Origin: CAIMFV01 sp040757715
GTDB taxonomy: Bacteria > Pseudomonadota > Alphaproteobacteria > Caulobacterales > Caulobacteraceae
Direction: 5' to 3'
Assembly (NCBI GenBank): GCA_040757715.1
Contig: JBFLWS010000008.1
Span: 58,363 to 122,362 of the forward strand
Length of the DNA: 64,000 nucleotides
Positions 16,761 to 24,110 of the stretch are shown in pieces (within the stretch, counting starts at the first letter, position 1; the number at the start of each line of letters is the position of its first letter). The notes beneath the pieces are model-generated. The model did no database searches. It saw only the letters and a list, made by a program, of their open reading frames with translations, and was not told the origin of the DNA. Made by a program: the position numbers and the translations under genes.

Positions 16761-17492
16761 ATGTGGAAATTTCACGGCTGGTTCGAGCGTCACACGCTCA
16801 TCCTGGGCATCGGCATCGTCATCATGGTGTCGATTGGCGGTCTCGTCGAAATCGCCCCGCTGTTCTTCATCCAGAACACCATCGAGAAGGTGGACGGCAT
16901 GCGTCCGTACACCCCTCTCGAACTGGCGGGGCGCAACATCTACATCCGCGAGGGCTGCTATCTTTGCCACTCGCAGATGATCCGTCCCCTGCGCGACGAA
17001 GTGGAGCGTTACGGCCACTACAGCCTCGCGGCTGAAAGCATGTACGACCACCCGTTCCAGTGGGGCTCCAAGCGTATCGGTCCCGACCTCGCCCGCGTGG
17101 GCGGCAAGTACTCCGACGCCTGGCACGTGGAGCACCTCAAGAGCCCCCGCGCGGTGGTTCCTGAATCGGTGATGCCGCCTTACCAGTCGCTGGCGACGAC
17201 CCCGCTCGACTATCGCTACATCGCTGACAACATGAAGACCCTGAAGATCGTGGGCGTGCCCTACACGGCCGACCAGATCGCGAACGCCAAGGCCGACCTG
17301 GAAGCCCAGGCCAGCAATGACGCGAGCCCGACGGGTCTGACCCAGCGCTATGGCGACAAGGTGGTGAAGCGCAACTTCACCGGCGCCGACAAGGTCACCG
17401 AAATGGACGCCCTGGTCGCTTACCTGCAGATGCTCGGCACTCTGGTGGACTTCAAGTCCTACCACGCCGATGCGCCCGCCAACCAACGGTGA
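16761..17492 (+). CDS. ccoO: cbb3 oxidase monohaem subunit II
   Basis: A membrane-anchored c-type cytochrome of 243 residues that passes electrons to CcoN. One N-terminal helix (about 10-32) anchors it, and the haem c motif EGCYLCHSQMIRP has its first Cys at residue 66. The Met ligand is expected in the ESVMPPYQSL segment. A GAGG stands seven bases or so before the ATG, 11 bases after the ccoN stop. Length and context fit the family. Confidence 0.98.
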   Translation: MWKFHGWFERHTLILGIGIVIMVSIGGLVEIAPLFFIQNTIEKVDGMRPYTPLELAGRNIYIREGCYLCHSQMIRPLRDEVERYGHYSLAAESMYDHPFQWGSKRIGPDLARVGGKYSDAWHVEHLKSPRAVVPESVMPPYQSLATTPLDYRYIADNMKTLKIVGVPYTADQIANAKADLEAQASNDASPTGLTQRYGDKVVKRNFTGADKVTEMDALVAYLQMLGTLVDFKSYHADAPANQR

Positions 17493-17497
17493 TCGTC

Positions 17498-17650
17498 ATG
17501 ACTTATGAGCAAGTCGCGACCTTCGCCCAGCAAGGCGGCACCATCATCTTCTCGGTGAGCTTCGTGGCCGCCCTGATCTACATCTTTCTGCCCGGCAAGA
17601 AGGCTGGTTTCGACCATGCCGCCCGGCTGCCTCTTGAGGAGGACAAGTAA
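17498..17650 (+). CDS. ccoQ: cbb3 oxidase small subunit CcoQ
   Basis: Fifty residues beginning MTYEQVATFAQQGG, with a single membrane helix (about 15-31) followed by PGKKAGFDHAARLPLEEDK. Position between ccoO and ccoP, size and the acidic tail identify it as CcoQ (FixQ), which stabilises the assembled oxidase. It starts five bases after the ccoO stop, and its stop codon is directly followed by the ccoP ATG. Confidence 0.93.
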   Translation: MTYEQVATFAQQGGTIIFSVSFVAALIYIFLPGKKAGFDHAARLPLEEDK

Positions 17651-18541
17651 ATGAGCGCCGCTCCTCACAAGGACGACGTGACCGGAACCTCCACCACCGG
17701 CCACGAATGGGACGGGCTCACAGAGCTCGACACCCCGCTGCCCCGCTGGTGGCTGATCATCTGGTACGCCACCATCGCCTTCGCCATCGTCTACTGGGTG
17801 CTTATGCCCTCGTGGCCGACGCCGGACGGCGGCACCCGCGGCACCCTCGGCTACTCCGACCGCATTAAGGTGGAGAAGGACCTCGCGGCCCTTCACCAAC
17901 TGCGTGGCGAAGGCGCCGCCGCCCTCACCAATGCGAGCCTTCAGGACATCGAAAAGACCCCGAAGCTCCAGTCCTACGCCCTGGCGTTGGGCCAAGCGGT
18001 GTTCGGCGACAACTGCGCCCCCTGCCACGGTTCGGGCGGCACAGGCGGCAAGGGCTATCCCAACCTGCGCGACGACGTGTGGCTGTGGGGCGGTTCGCTG
18101 GAGCAGATCCAGCAGACCATCACCCACGGCGTGCGTTCGGGCGATCCGGAAGCTCACGTGTCGCAGATGCCGGCCTTCGGTAAGGACGGGCTCTTAAAGC
18201 CCGACCAGATCGACGACCTCACCGAGTATGTGGTGAGCCTAGGCGGCAACCAGGCCAAGGCCGGCGGTCCCGCCAAGCAGGACGCGGTGGCCCGTGCGGC
18301 GCAGACCTTCAAGGATCAGTGCTCCACCTGCCATGGCGTGGACGGCAAGGGCAACCAAGCCCTGGGCGCCCCTAACCTCACCGACAAGGACTGGCTGTAT
18401 GGGGCCGATCGCGCCTCCATCCACGACCAGATCTGGTACGGTCGCGGCGGCGTGATGCCGGCGTGGGGCAAGCGTCTGTCGCCTGAGACCATCAAGGCGC
18501 TGACGGTCTATATCCACGTCAACTCCGGCGGCGGACAGTAA
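17651..18541 (+). CDS. ccoP: cbb3 oxidase dihaem subunit III
   Basis: A dihaem c-type cytochrome of 296 residues, the electron entry subunit. The N-terminal region has one membrane helix (WWLIIWYATIAFAIVYWVL, about 35-53). Two haem c motifs follow, CAPCHGSGG from residue 122 and CSTCHGVDG from residue 224. Methionine ligand contexts appear as VSQMPAF and GVMPAWG. The ATG abuts the ccoQ stop, implying tight coupling. Confidence 0.98.
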   Translation: MSAAPHKDDVTGTSTTGHEWDGLTELDTPLPRWWLIIWYATIAFAIVYWVLMPSWPTPDGGTRGTLGYSDRIKVEKDLAALHQLRGEGAAALTNASLQDIEKTPKLQSYALALGQAVFGDNCAPCHGSGGTGGKGYPNLRDDVWLWGGSLEQIQQTITHGVRSGDPEAHVSQMPAFGKDGLLKPDQIDDLTEYVVSLGGNQAKAGGPAKQDAVARAAQTFKDQCSTCHGVDGKGNQALGAPNLTDKDWLYGADRASIHDQIWYGRGGVMPAWGKRLSPETIKALTVYIHVNSGGGQ

Positions 18542-18560
18542 GGCTCAATAGGTCTGGGTG

Positions 18561-20033
18561 ATGAATACAGTCATCGACACGCGTAAACGGGGCGGCCAAA
18601 AGCCGCCCCAAGCGTCTGGAGAGCAGCAGCTCTACAAGAAGCGCGATCCGATCCACCCGAAGAAGATCAGCGGGCCGTTTCGGACCATCAAGTGGGCGTT
18701 GCTGATCATCGCCCTGACCATCTACTACGTTACGCCCTGGATCCGCTGGCAGCGTCCCGCCGGCGCACCGGACCAAGCGGTGCTGGTGGACTTCGTCCAC
18801 GGCCGCTTCTACTTCTTCGACCTGCACCTGTGGCCGGACGAGGTCTATTTCATCACCGGCATCCTGGTGATCTCGGCCCTGGCTCTCTTCCTGGTCACCT
18901 CGCTGTTCGGCCGCCTCTGGTGCGGCTACGCCTGCCCGCAGACGGTGTGGACCGACCTCTACATCTTCGTCGAACGCATCTTCGAGGGCGACCGCAACGC
19001 CCGCCTCCAGCTGAACGCTCCTGGCTGGAGCTTCAACAAGGCGTTCCGCAAGCTCGGCAAGCACATCGTCTGGCTCGTGATCGCCATGGCCACCGGCGGG
19101 GCCTGGATCTTCTACTTCCACGACGCGCCCGAGCTGGCCCAGGACTTCTTCGCCGGCAAGGCGGCGGCCAGCGCCTACATCTTCTTCGGCATCCTCACCT
19201 TCACCACCTATTCCCTCGCCGGCACCATGCGCGAGCAGGTGTGCGTGTTCATGTGCCCCTGGCCCCGCATCCAGGGCGCCATGATCGACAGCCACACCCT
19301 GCAGGTGGCCTACCGCTACGATCGCGGCGAGCCGCGCGGCCCGCACAAGAAGGGCGACACCTGGGAGGGCCGCGGCGACTGCATCGACTGCAATCAGTGC
19401 GTGGTGGTCTGCCCCATGGGCATCGACATCCGCAACGGCCTGCAGCTCGAATGCATCAATTGCGGCCTGTGCATCGACGCCTGCGACGAGATCATGAAGA
19501 AGGTGGAGCGTCCTACGCGCCTCATCGCCTACGACACCATCGAAGCGGTGGCCCAGCGCACCAAGGGCCAGAAGGCCCGCTACAAGCTGCTGCGCGGCCG
19601 CACGCTCTACTACGCCATCGCCCTCGCCCTTGTCGGCGGCGTGATGGTGTGGGGCTTCCTCACCCGCCCGCTGGTCACGCTGCATTCGGTGCGCGACCGC
19701 AACCCGCTGTTCGTGACGATGCAGGACGGCTCGGTGCGCGACGGTTATCTTCTCACCATCGCCAACCGCACCTTCGAGACCAAGACCTTCAAGCTGAACC
19801 TGCAAGGCGTGAAGCCGGTCGCCGTCTACGCCCCCGGCGTCGGCGACAGCGTGAAGGATCTCGCCATCACCGTGGCGCCCGACGAGACGCGCGATGTGAA
19901 GGTTTTCGTCACCGTGAAGCCCGAGACCCTTGCAGGTCCGGCCACCCCCGCCGTCTTCACCCTCACTGACACCGATGGCATGGTGTACCAGGGTAAGACT
20001 GTCTTCGACGCCCCCCAGGAGACCGGACGATGA
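18561..20033 (+). CDS. ccoG: cbb3 oxidase accessory protein, polyferredoxin
   Basis: The membrane-bound iron-sulfur protein CcoG (FixG/RdxA), needed for cbb3 biogenesis and linked to reduction of copper for the CuB site. Several membrane helices fill the first 220 residues and one more lies near 350. Cys motifs are CGYACPQTVW, CMCPW, CIDCNQCVVVCPMG and CINCGLCIDACD, enough for two [4Fe-4S] clusters plus the extra conserved Cys. The C-terminal 110 residues form an Ig-like periplasmic domain. GTG 18558 directly precedes the ATG used here and could be the start instead. It ends in an ATGA overlap with ccoH. Confidence 0.96.
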   Translation: MNTVIDTRKRGGQKPPQASGEQQLYKKRDPIHPKKISGPFRTIKWALLIIALTIYYVTPWIRWQRPAGAPDQAVLVDFVHGRFYFFDLHLWPDEVYFITGILVISALALFLVTSLFGRLWCGYACPQTVWTDLYIFVERIFEGDRNARLQLNAPGWSFNKAFRKLGKHIVWLVIAMATGGAWIFYFHDAPELAQDFFAGKAAASAYIFFGILTFTTYSLAGTMREQVCVFMCPWPRIQGAMIDSHTLQVAYRYDRGEPRGPHKKGDTWEGRGDCIDCNQCVVVCPMGIDIRNGLQLECINCGLCIDACDEIMKKVERPTRLIAYDTIEAVAQRTKGQKARYKLLRGRTLYYAIALALVGGVMVWGFLTRPLVTLHSVRDRNPLFVTMQDGSVRDGYLLTIANRTFETKTFKLNLQGVKPVAVYAPGVGDSVKDLAITVAPDETRDVKVFVTVKPETLAGPATPAVFTLTDTDGMVYQGKTVFDAPQETGR

Positions 20034-20536
20034 GCGACACCAACGCCTCCGAACGCAAATCATGGGAGTTCACCGGCTGGCACATGCTGGTGGTGACCTT
20101 GGGCTTCTTCATCGTGGTGGTGGGCGTCCTCACCGTCATGGCGGTGATCGCCTATCGCACCTTCCCGGGCGAAGTCTCCGAGCATCCCTATGAGGAAGGC
20201 CTCACCTGGAATGGCCACCTGAAGCAGGAAGCGGCCCAGGCCGCCCTCGGCTGGAAGGCGGCGGCGGACGGCGCCCGCGACGCCAGCGGCAAGGCCCGCA
20301 TCGAGATCGACCTCACCGACGCGCACGGCGCGCCGGTGGCGGGAGCCAAGATCGCTGGCGAACTCGTCCGCCCCACCACCAGCGCCGGCCGCGCCGAGCT
20401 GAGCTTCGCCGAAGCCGCGCCGGGCAAATATGTGGCGTCGGCTCAAGCGGCCGACGGCGTGTGGGACGTGAAGTTCCACGCCAAGCGCGGCCCGGTGGAC
20501 ACGTTTGAAGGCGAAAGGCGCTTCACGTGGCAATGA
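20030..20536 (+). CDS. ccoH: cbb3 oxidase assembly protein FixH
   Basis: A single-pass membrane protein of 168 residues (helix about 16-38, VVTLGFFIVVVGVLTVMAV) with a periplasmic beta-rich domain. It acts in cbb3 assembly together with the copper transporter CcoI. Both ends show four-base ATGA overlaps, with ccoG before and ccoI after, so expression is translationally coupled. Confidence 0.95.
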   Translation: MSDTNASERKSWEFTGWHMLVVTLGFFIVVVGVLTVMAVIAYRTFPGEVSEHPYEEGLTWNGHLKQEAAQAALGWKAAADGARDASGKARIEIDLTDAHGAPVAGAKIAGELVRPTTSAGRAELSFAEAAPGKYVASAQAADGVWDVKFHAKRGPVDTFEGERRFTWQ

Positions 20537-22716
20537 CTGACCTGGCGGGGGTCCGCCCTGACCTCTCTGCGTTTCTGAAGACGGTCAATGGCGAGGTCCG
20601 GGCCGAGTTCCTGGTCCGCGGCGCCCGCTGCGCCGGCTGCATGTCCAAGATCGAGAAGGGCGTGCTCGCCCTGCCCGGCGTGATCAGCGCCCGCCTCAAC
20701 CTCACCTCCGGCCGCTTCGCCGTGGCCTGGCGCGACAAGAAGAGCGCCGACCCGGCCCTCGTCGTGGAGACCCTGGACGGTCTCGGCTATCCAACCACGC
20801 CGTTCGATCCGGCTGAGGCCCAGGCCTCGGTGGACAAGGAGGGCCGGCGTCTGGCCCTGGCCCTCGGCGTCGCCGGTTTCGGCGTCGGCAATGTGATGAT
20901 GTTCTCGGTGCCGGCCTGGTCGGCCCTGTTCGGCCAGGAAATGGGCGATGTCTCGCGCACCACCATGTACTGGCTGAGCGCGCTCGTGGCCACGCCCTGC
21001 ACCCTCTACGCCGGCCAGCCCTTCTTCCAGTCCGCGTGGAAGGCCCTGTCCAAGGGCAAGGCCAATATGGACGTGCCGATCTCCATCGGCGTCAGCCTCG
21101 CCCTGCTCATCAGCTTCTATCAGGCCGCCATCGGCGGGCGGCACGCCTATTTCGACGCCGCCGTGTCTCTGCTGTTCCTCTTGCTGATCGGCCGCTTCCT
21201 CGATCACCAGCTGCGCGCCAAGGCCCGCAGCGCCGCGCGCGACCTCCTCGCCCTGCAGGCCCCGGTGGCGGAGCGGCTCAACGCCGATGGCCACGCCCTC
21301 GGCGTGCCGGTGCGCGAGGTGCAGGTGGGCGACCTCATCGTGGTGCAGCCCGGCGACCGCTTCCCGGTGAACGGCGTGGTGAGCGAAGGCGCCTCGGACA
21401 TCGACGCTTCTTTGGTCACCGGCGAGACCCGCACTGAACCGGCTGCGCAAGGCACCCGCGTGAGCGCCGGGGCCCTCAACCTCACCGGCCGCCTGGTGCT
21501 GCGCTGCACCGCCCCAGCCGATGAGTCCGCGGTGGCCGAGATCGCCCGCCTGATGGAGACCGGCGCGCAGTCCAAGAGCAAATATGTCCGTCTGGCCGAC
21601 AAGGCCGCCGCCATCTACGTGCCGGTGGTGCACACCGCCGCCGCCCTCACTTTCGTGGTCGGCATGTTCTTGGGTCTCGACTTCTCCGAGGCCCTGATCC
21701 GCGCCGTGGCGGTGCTCATCGTCACCTGCCCGTGTGCGCTCGGCCTCGCCGTGCCGGCGGTGCAGATCACCGCCTCCGGGCGCCTGTTCCGCAAGGGCGT
21801 GCTGTTAAAGTCCGGCGCCGCCCTGGAGCGGCTGGCCGAAGTCACTCACGTGGTGCTGGACAAGACCGGCGTGATCACCGCCGCTGCGCCGGAACTCATC
21901 GACGCCGACCCGGCGGCCATCGCCCGCGCCGCCCCCCTCGCCCGCGCCTCGCGCCACCCTCTGGCCAAGACGCTCGCCCGCGCCGCAGGCCCCGGCCCCG
22001 CCGCCGAGGGCGCTAGGGAAGCCGCCGGCCTCGGCGTGGAAGGGCTCATCGACGGCCGCATGGCGCGCATGGGCCGCGCCGCCTATGTGGGCGCCGAACC
22101 CGCGCCGGAAGGGGCGCTGGAGACCGAACTCTGGTTCCGCATCGAGGGCGAGGCCCCGATCCGCTTCGCCTTCCGCGAACAACTCCGCGCGGACGCGGCT
22201 GCCGCCATCGCCGGGCTCAAGGCTCGCGGACTCAGCGTAGAGATCCTGTCCGGCGACGTGCCGGCCGCGGTGGAGAAGATCGCCGCCGAGGTGGGGATCA
22301 CGACCTGGCGCGCCAGCCTCACCCCGCAGGAAAAGGCCGCCGCCATCCGCGCCCTCGCTGAAACGGGCAAGAAGACCCTGATGGTGGGCGACGGGCTCAA
22401 CGACGCCGCGGCGCTCGCCCTCGCCCACGCCTCCATGGCGCCCGGGGAAGCCGCCAATATCAGCCAGAACGCCGCTGATTTGGTCTTCACGGGCGACAGC
22501 CTCACGGCCACCACCTTCGCCGTGGACGTGGCGCGAGCGGCGCGCCAGCGGGCCCTGGAGAACTTCGCCTTCTCGGCCCTCTACAATCTGGTGGCCACCC
22601 CTGCGGCGATGCTGGGCCTCGTCAATCCGCTCATCGCCGCTATCGCCATGTCGAGCTCGTCCCTGGTGGTGACGCTGAACGCTCTGCGCATGACCTGGGT
22701 CGGGGGCCGGCGATGA
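20533..22716 (+). CDS. ccoI: Copper-translocating P1B-type ATPase for cbb3 assembly
   Basis: Pumps copper across the inner membrane for the CuB centre of CcoN. With the start at ATG 20533 the protein has 727 residues. An N-terminal heavy-metal-associated domain carries GARCAGC (Cys33 and Cys36). Membrane helices surround the CPC motif (Cys399-Pro-Cys401). The phosphorylated Asp443 sits in VLDKTGVIT, where most family members read DKTGTLT, and the soluble domains add SRHPLAKTLA and MVGDGLNDAAALA. The start overlaps the ccoH stop and the end overlaps the ccoS start, both as ATGA. A GTG six bases upstream is a less likely start. Confidence 0.96.
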   Translation: MTDLAGVRPDLSAFLKTVNGEVRAEFLVRGARCAGCMSKIEKGVLALPGVISARLNLTSGRFAVAWRDKKSADPALVVETLDGLGYPTTPFDPAEAQASVDKEGRRLALALGVAGFGVGNVMMFSVPAWSALFGQEMGDVSRTTMYWLSALVATPCTLYAGQPFFQSAWKALSKGKANMDVPISIGVSLALLISFYQAAIGGRHAYFDAAVSLLFLLLIGRFLDHQLRAKARSAARDLLALQAPVAERLNADGHALGVPVREVQVGDLIVVQPGDRFPVNGVVSEGASDIDASLVTGETRTEPAAQGTRVSAGALNLTGRLVLRCTAPADESAVAEIARLMETGAQSKSKYVRLADKAAAIYVPVVHTAAALTFVVGMFLGLDFSEALIRAVAVLIVTCPCALGLAVPAVQITASGRLFRKGVLLKSGAALERLAEVTHVVLDKTGVITAAAPELIDADPAAIARAAPLARASRHPLAKTLARAAGPGPAAEGAREAAGLGVEGLIDGRMARMGRAAYVGAEPAPEGALETELWFRIEGEAPIRFAFREQLRADAAAAIAGLKARGLSVEILSGDVPAAVEKIAAEVGITTWRASLTPQEKAAAIRALAETGKKTLMVGDGLNDAAALALAHASMAPGEAANISQNAADLVFTGDSLTATTFAVDVARAARQRALENFAFSALYNLVATPAAMLGLVNPLIAAIAMSSSSLVVTLNALRMTWVGGRR

Positions 22717-22880
22717 ACATTATCGTCGTCCTGGCCCCGATTTCCCTGGTCCTGGCCCTGATCGGACTCGCCGCCTTCTTCTGGACAGTGAAGAACGGCC
22801 AGTACGAGGATCCGCAAGGCGACGCCGCGCGCATCCTCAACGACCACGAAGACGATGGCCCGCCGCTCCCCAAGGGGTGA
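22713..22880 (+). CDS. ccoS: cbb3 oxidase maturation protein CcoS
   Basis: Fifty-five residues with one N-terminal membrane helix (about 3-25) and the family signature FFWTVKNGQYEDPQGDAARIL. CcoS is required for haem and copper insertion into the oxidase. The ATG overlaps the ccoI stop. The stop is directly followed, with no spare base, by the stop of the convergent cytochrome b561 gene. Confidence 0.93.
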   Translation: MNIIVVLAPISLVLALIGLAAFFWTVKNGQYEDPQGDAARILNDHEDDGPPLPKG

Positions 22881-23564
22881 TTAAAAGCTCAAACCCTTTT
22901 GCAGGGCGAGCGCGGCGAAGCCGGCTGCGGCGAGGATAAGGCCAATGGCGAGGGCCCACAGCTTGCCCGGCGTCATGGCCTGGGTCCCAGCGGGCAGGGC
23001 CTTCTTGCCGGTGAGCATCGGCCCCACCAGCTGATCCTTCTTCACCAGCGCATAGAAGGCGATGGCGGCGAGGTGCAGCAGGACGAGGGCCTGAAGCACG
23101 TGGAAGGCGGTCTCGTGCAAATGGGCGGCGAAGCTCGCCTGATCGAAGTTTACGAGCGGCTCCAACGGCCCTGACTGCTCGCCGTCCGTGTCCTCGGCGA
23201 AGAGGCCGAAGCCCACCACCGCCACCGCGGCCAGGATCAGCGCCGCCACGCTCCAGCCGCCGAGGGCGTTGTGGCCGATGGGCTCAGCCTTGTCGGACTT
23301 GGACTTGAACAGGCTGCCGGCATAGGCGAGCGCCGCCTTCGGCCCCTTGAGAAACTGCGAAAACCGCGCGGTGGAGCCGCCGAACAGACCCCACCACAGG
23401 CGGAACACCAGAAGCGCCGCCACGCCCTCCCCGGCCCACTTGTGCCAGGCGAGGTGATGGGTCTCGGCGCTCCACCAGCAGAAGCCGATGAGCGCCACCA
23501 GCCCCCAGTGGAACAGCCGGGTAGGCAAGTCCCAGACGGCGATGGCGGCACGCGCTTCACCCAT
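22881..23564 (-). CDS. Cytochrome b561-type membrane protein
   Basis: A dihaem b-type membrane cytochrome of 227 residues. It begins with the typical VWDLPTRLFHWGLVALIGF, in which the His is a haem ligand, followed by HHLAWHKWAGEG, RLWWGLFGG and a late HETAFHVLQALVLLHLAAI with further His ligands. Four to five helices are visible. It lies two bases after the cytochrome c' gene, so the two probably form one electron-transfer unit: b561 takes quinol electrons and c' receives or stores them, although c' may instead bind nitric oxide. The physiological donor and acceptor cannot be read from the sequence. Confidence 0.9.
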   Translation of the reverse strand: MGEARAAIAVWDLPTRLFHWGLVALIGFCWWSAETHHLAWHKWAGEGVAALLVFRLWWGLFGGSTARFSQFLKGPKAALAYAGSLFKSKSDKAEPIGHNALGGWSVAALILAAVAVVGFGLFAEDTDGEQSGPLEPLVNFDQASFAAHLHETAFHVLQALVLLHLAAIAFYALVKKDQLVGPMLTGKKALPAGTQAMTPGKLWALAIGLILAAAGFAALALQKGLSF

Positions 23565-23566
23565 GA

Positions 23567-24028
23567 TCAGTGCTTTTCGTCGCGGAACTTGTCGTGGCAG
23601 CCCTTGCAGGTTCCGCCGAGGGTCTGGGCCGCCGACGCGACAAGACCGACGTCGCCCTTGGCCGCCGCCGCGTTGAGGCCGTGCGCCGCCTTGACGAAGT
23701 CATCCTGCGCCTTGGCGAAGTCCGCCGGCTTGCTCCAGATTTCCGCCTTGGCCTCGGTCTTCACGCCGGGGCCGGGGGCGCTGTTGGCCGGAAACACCGT
23801 GGTCACCTTGGGGGCCAGGTCGTCGATGGCCTTGGCGTATTTTTGCAGCTCGCCCGCGGCCGGCGCAGGCTTGTGCAGTTCGTCGCGCAGCGCCTTGAAG
23901 TTCTTACCCACCGCGTGGAAGAAGTCCGCTCGCGGCTGAACGGTCGGCGATACGTCGTGCGCCGAAGCGGCGACGCCGCCGATCAGAACCGCCGCGGCCA
24001 CGGCCGCACCCATCAATTTTGAATTCAC
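23567..24028 (-). CDS. Cytochrome c' (class II c-type cytochrome)
   Basis: A periplasmic haem protein of 153 residues. A signal peptide (MNSKLMGAAVAAAVLIGGVAASA) precedes a four-helix domain, and the haem motif CKGCHDKFR lies near the C-terminus, the classic arrangement for cytochrome c'. The start is taken as GTG 24028, which has GGGG seven bases upstream and gives a proper signal peptide. TTG 24040 and ATG 24013 are alternatives. Cytochrome c' binds nitric oxide and carbon monoxide, which suits the neighbouring low-oxygen respiratory genes, but the exact role here is inferred. Confidence 0.9.
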   Translation of the reverse strand: MNSKLMGAAVAAAVLIGGVAASAHDVSPTVQPRADFFHAVGKNFKALRDELHKPAPAAGELQKYAKAIDDLAPKVTTVFPANSAPGPGVKTEAKAEIWSKPADFAKAQDDFVKAAHGLNAAAAKGDVGLVASAAQTLGGTCKGCHDKFRDEKH

Positions 24029-24047
24029 AGCTTGCCCCAAATCAAAG

Positions 24048-24080
24048 CGCCAATGCCGCCTTGCTAAAGGCGGATTGGCG
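24048..24080 (-). terminator. Intrinsic terminator after pckG
   Basis: On the minus strand CGCCAATCCGCCTT pairs over 14 bases with AAGGCGG-C-ATTGGCG, with a single bulged base and a TAGC loop. A T-rich tail (CTTTGATTT) follows. It lies 30 bases after the pckG stop and just before the cytochrome c' start. Confidence 0.75.
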
Positions 24081-24110
24081 CAGAATTACGACGCTGTGTA
24101 GCTTCTGGGA

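Noticed and set aside
18519..20063. Long leftward reading frame opposite ccoG
   Set aside because: It mirrors the codon structure of ccoG, has His/Asp/Gly-rich content typical of GC-rich antisense frames, and shows no domain.
24030..24045. FNR-like TTGAT...GCAA before the cytochrome c' gene
   Set aside because: Two mismatches in one half-site, and it lies within a few bases of the start codon, too close for an activator site.
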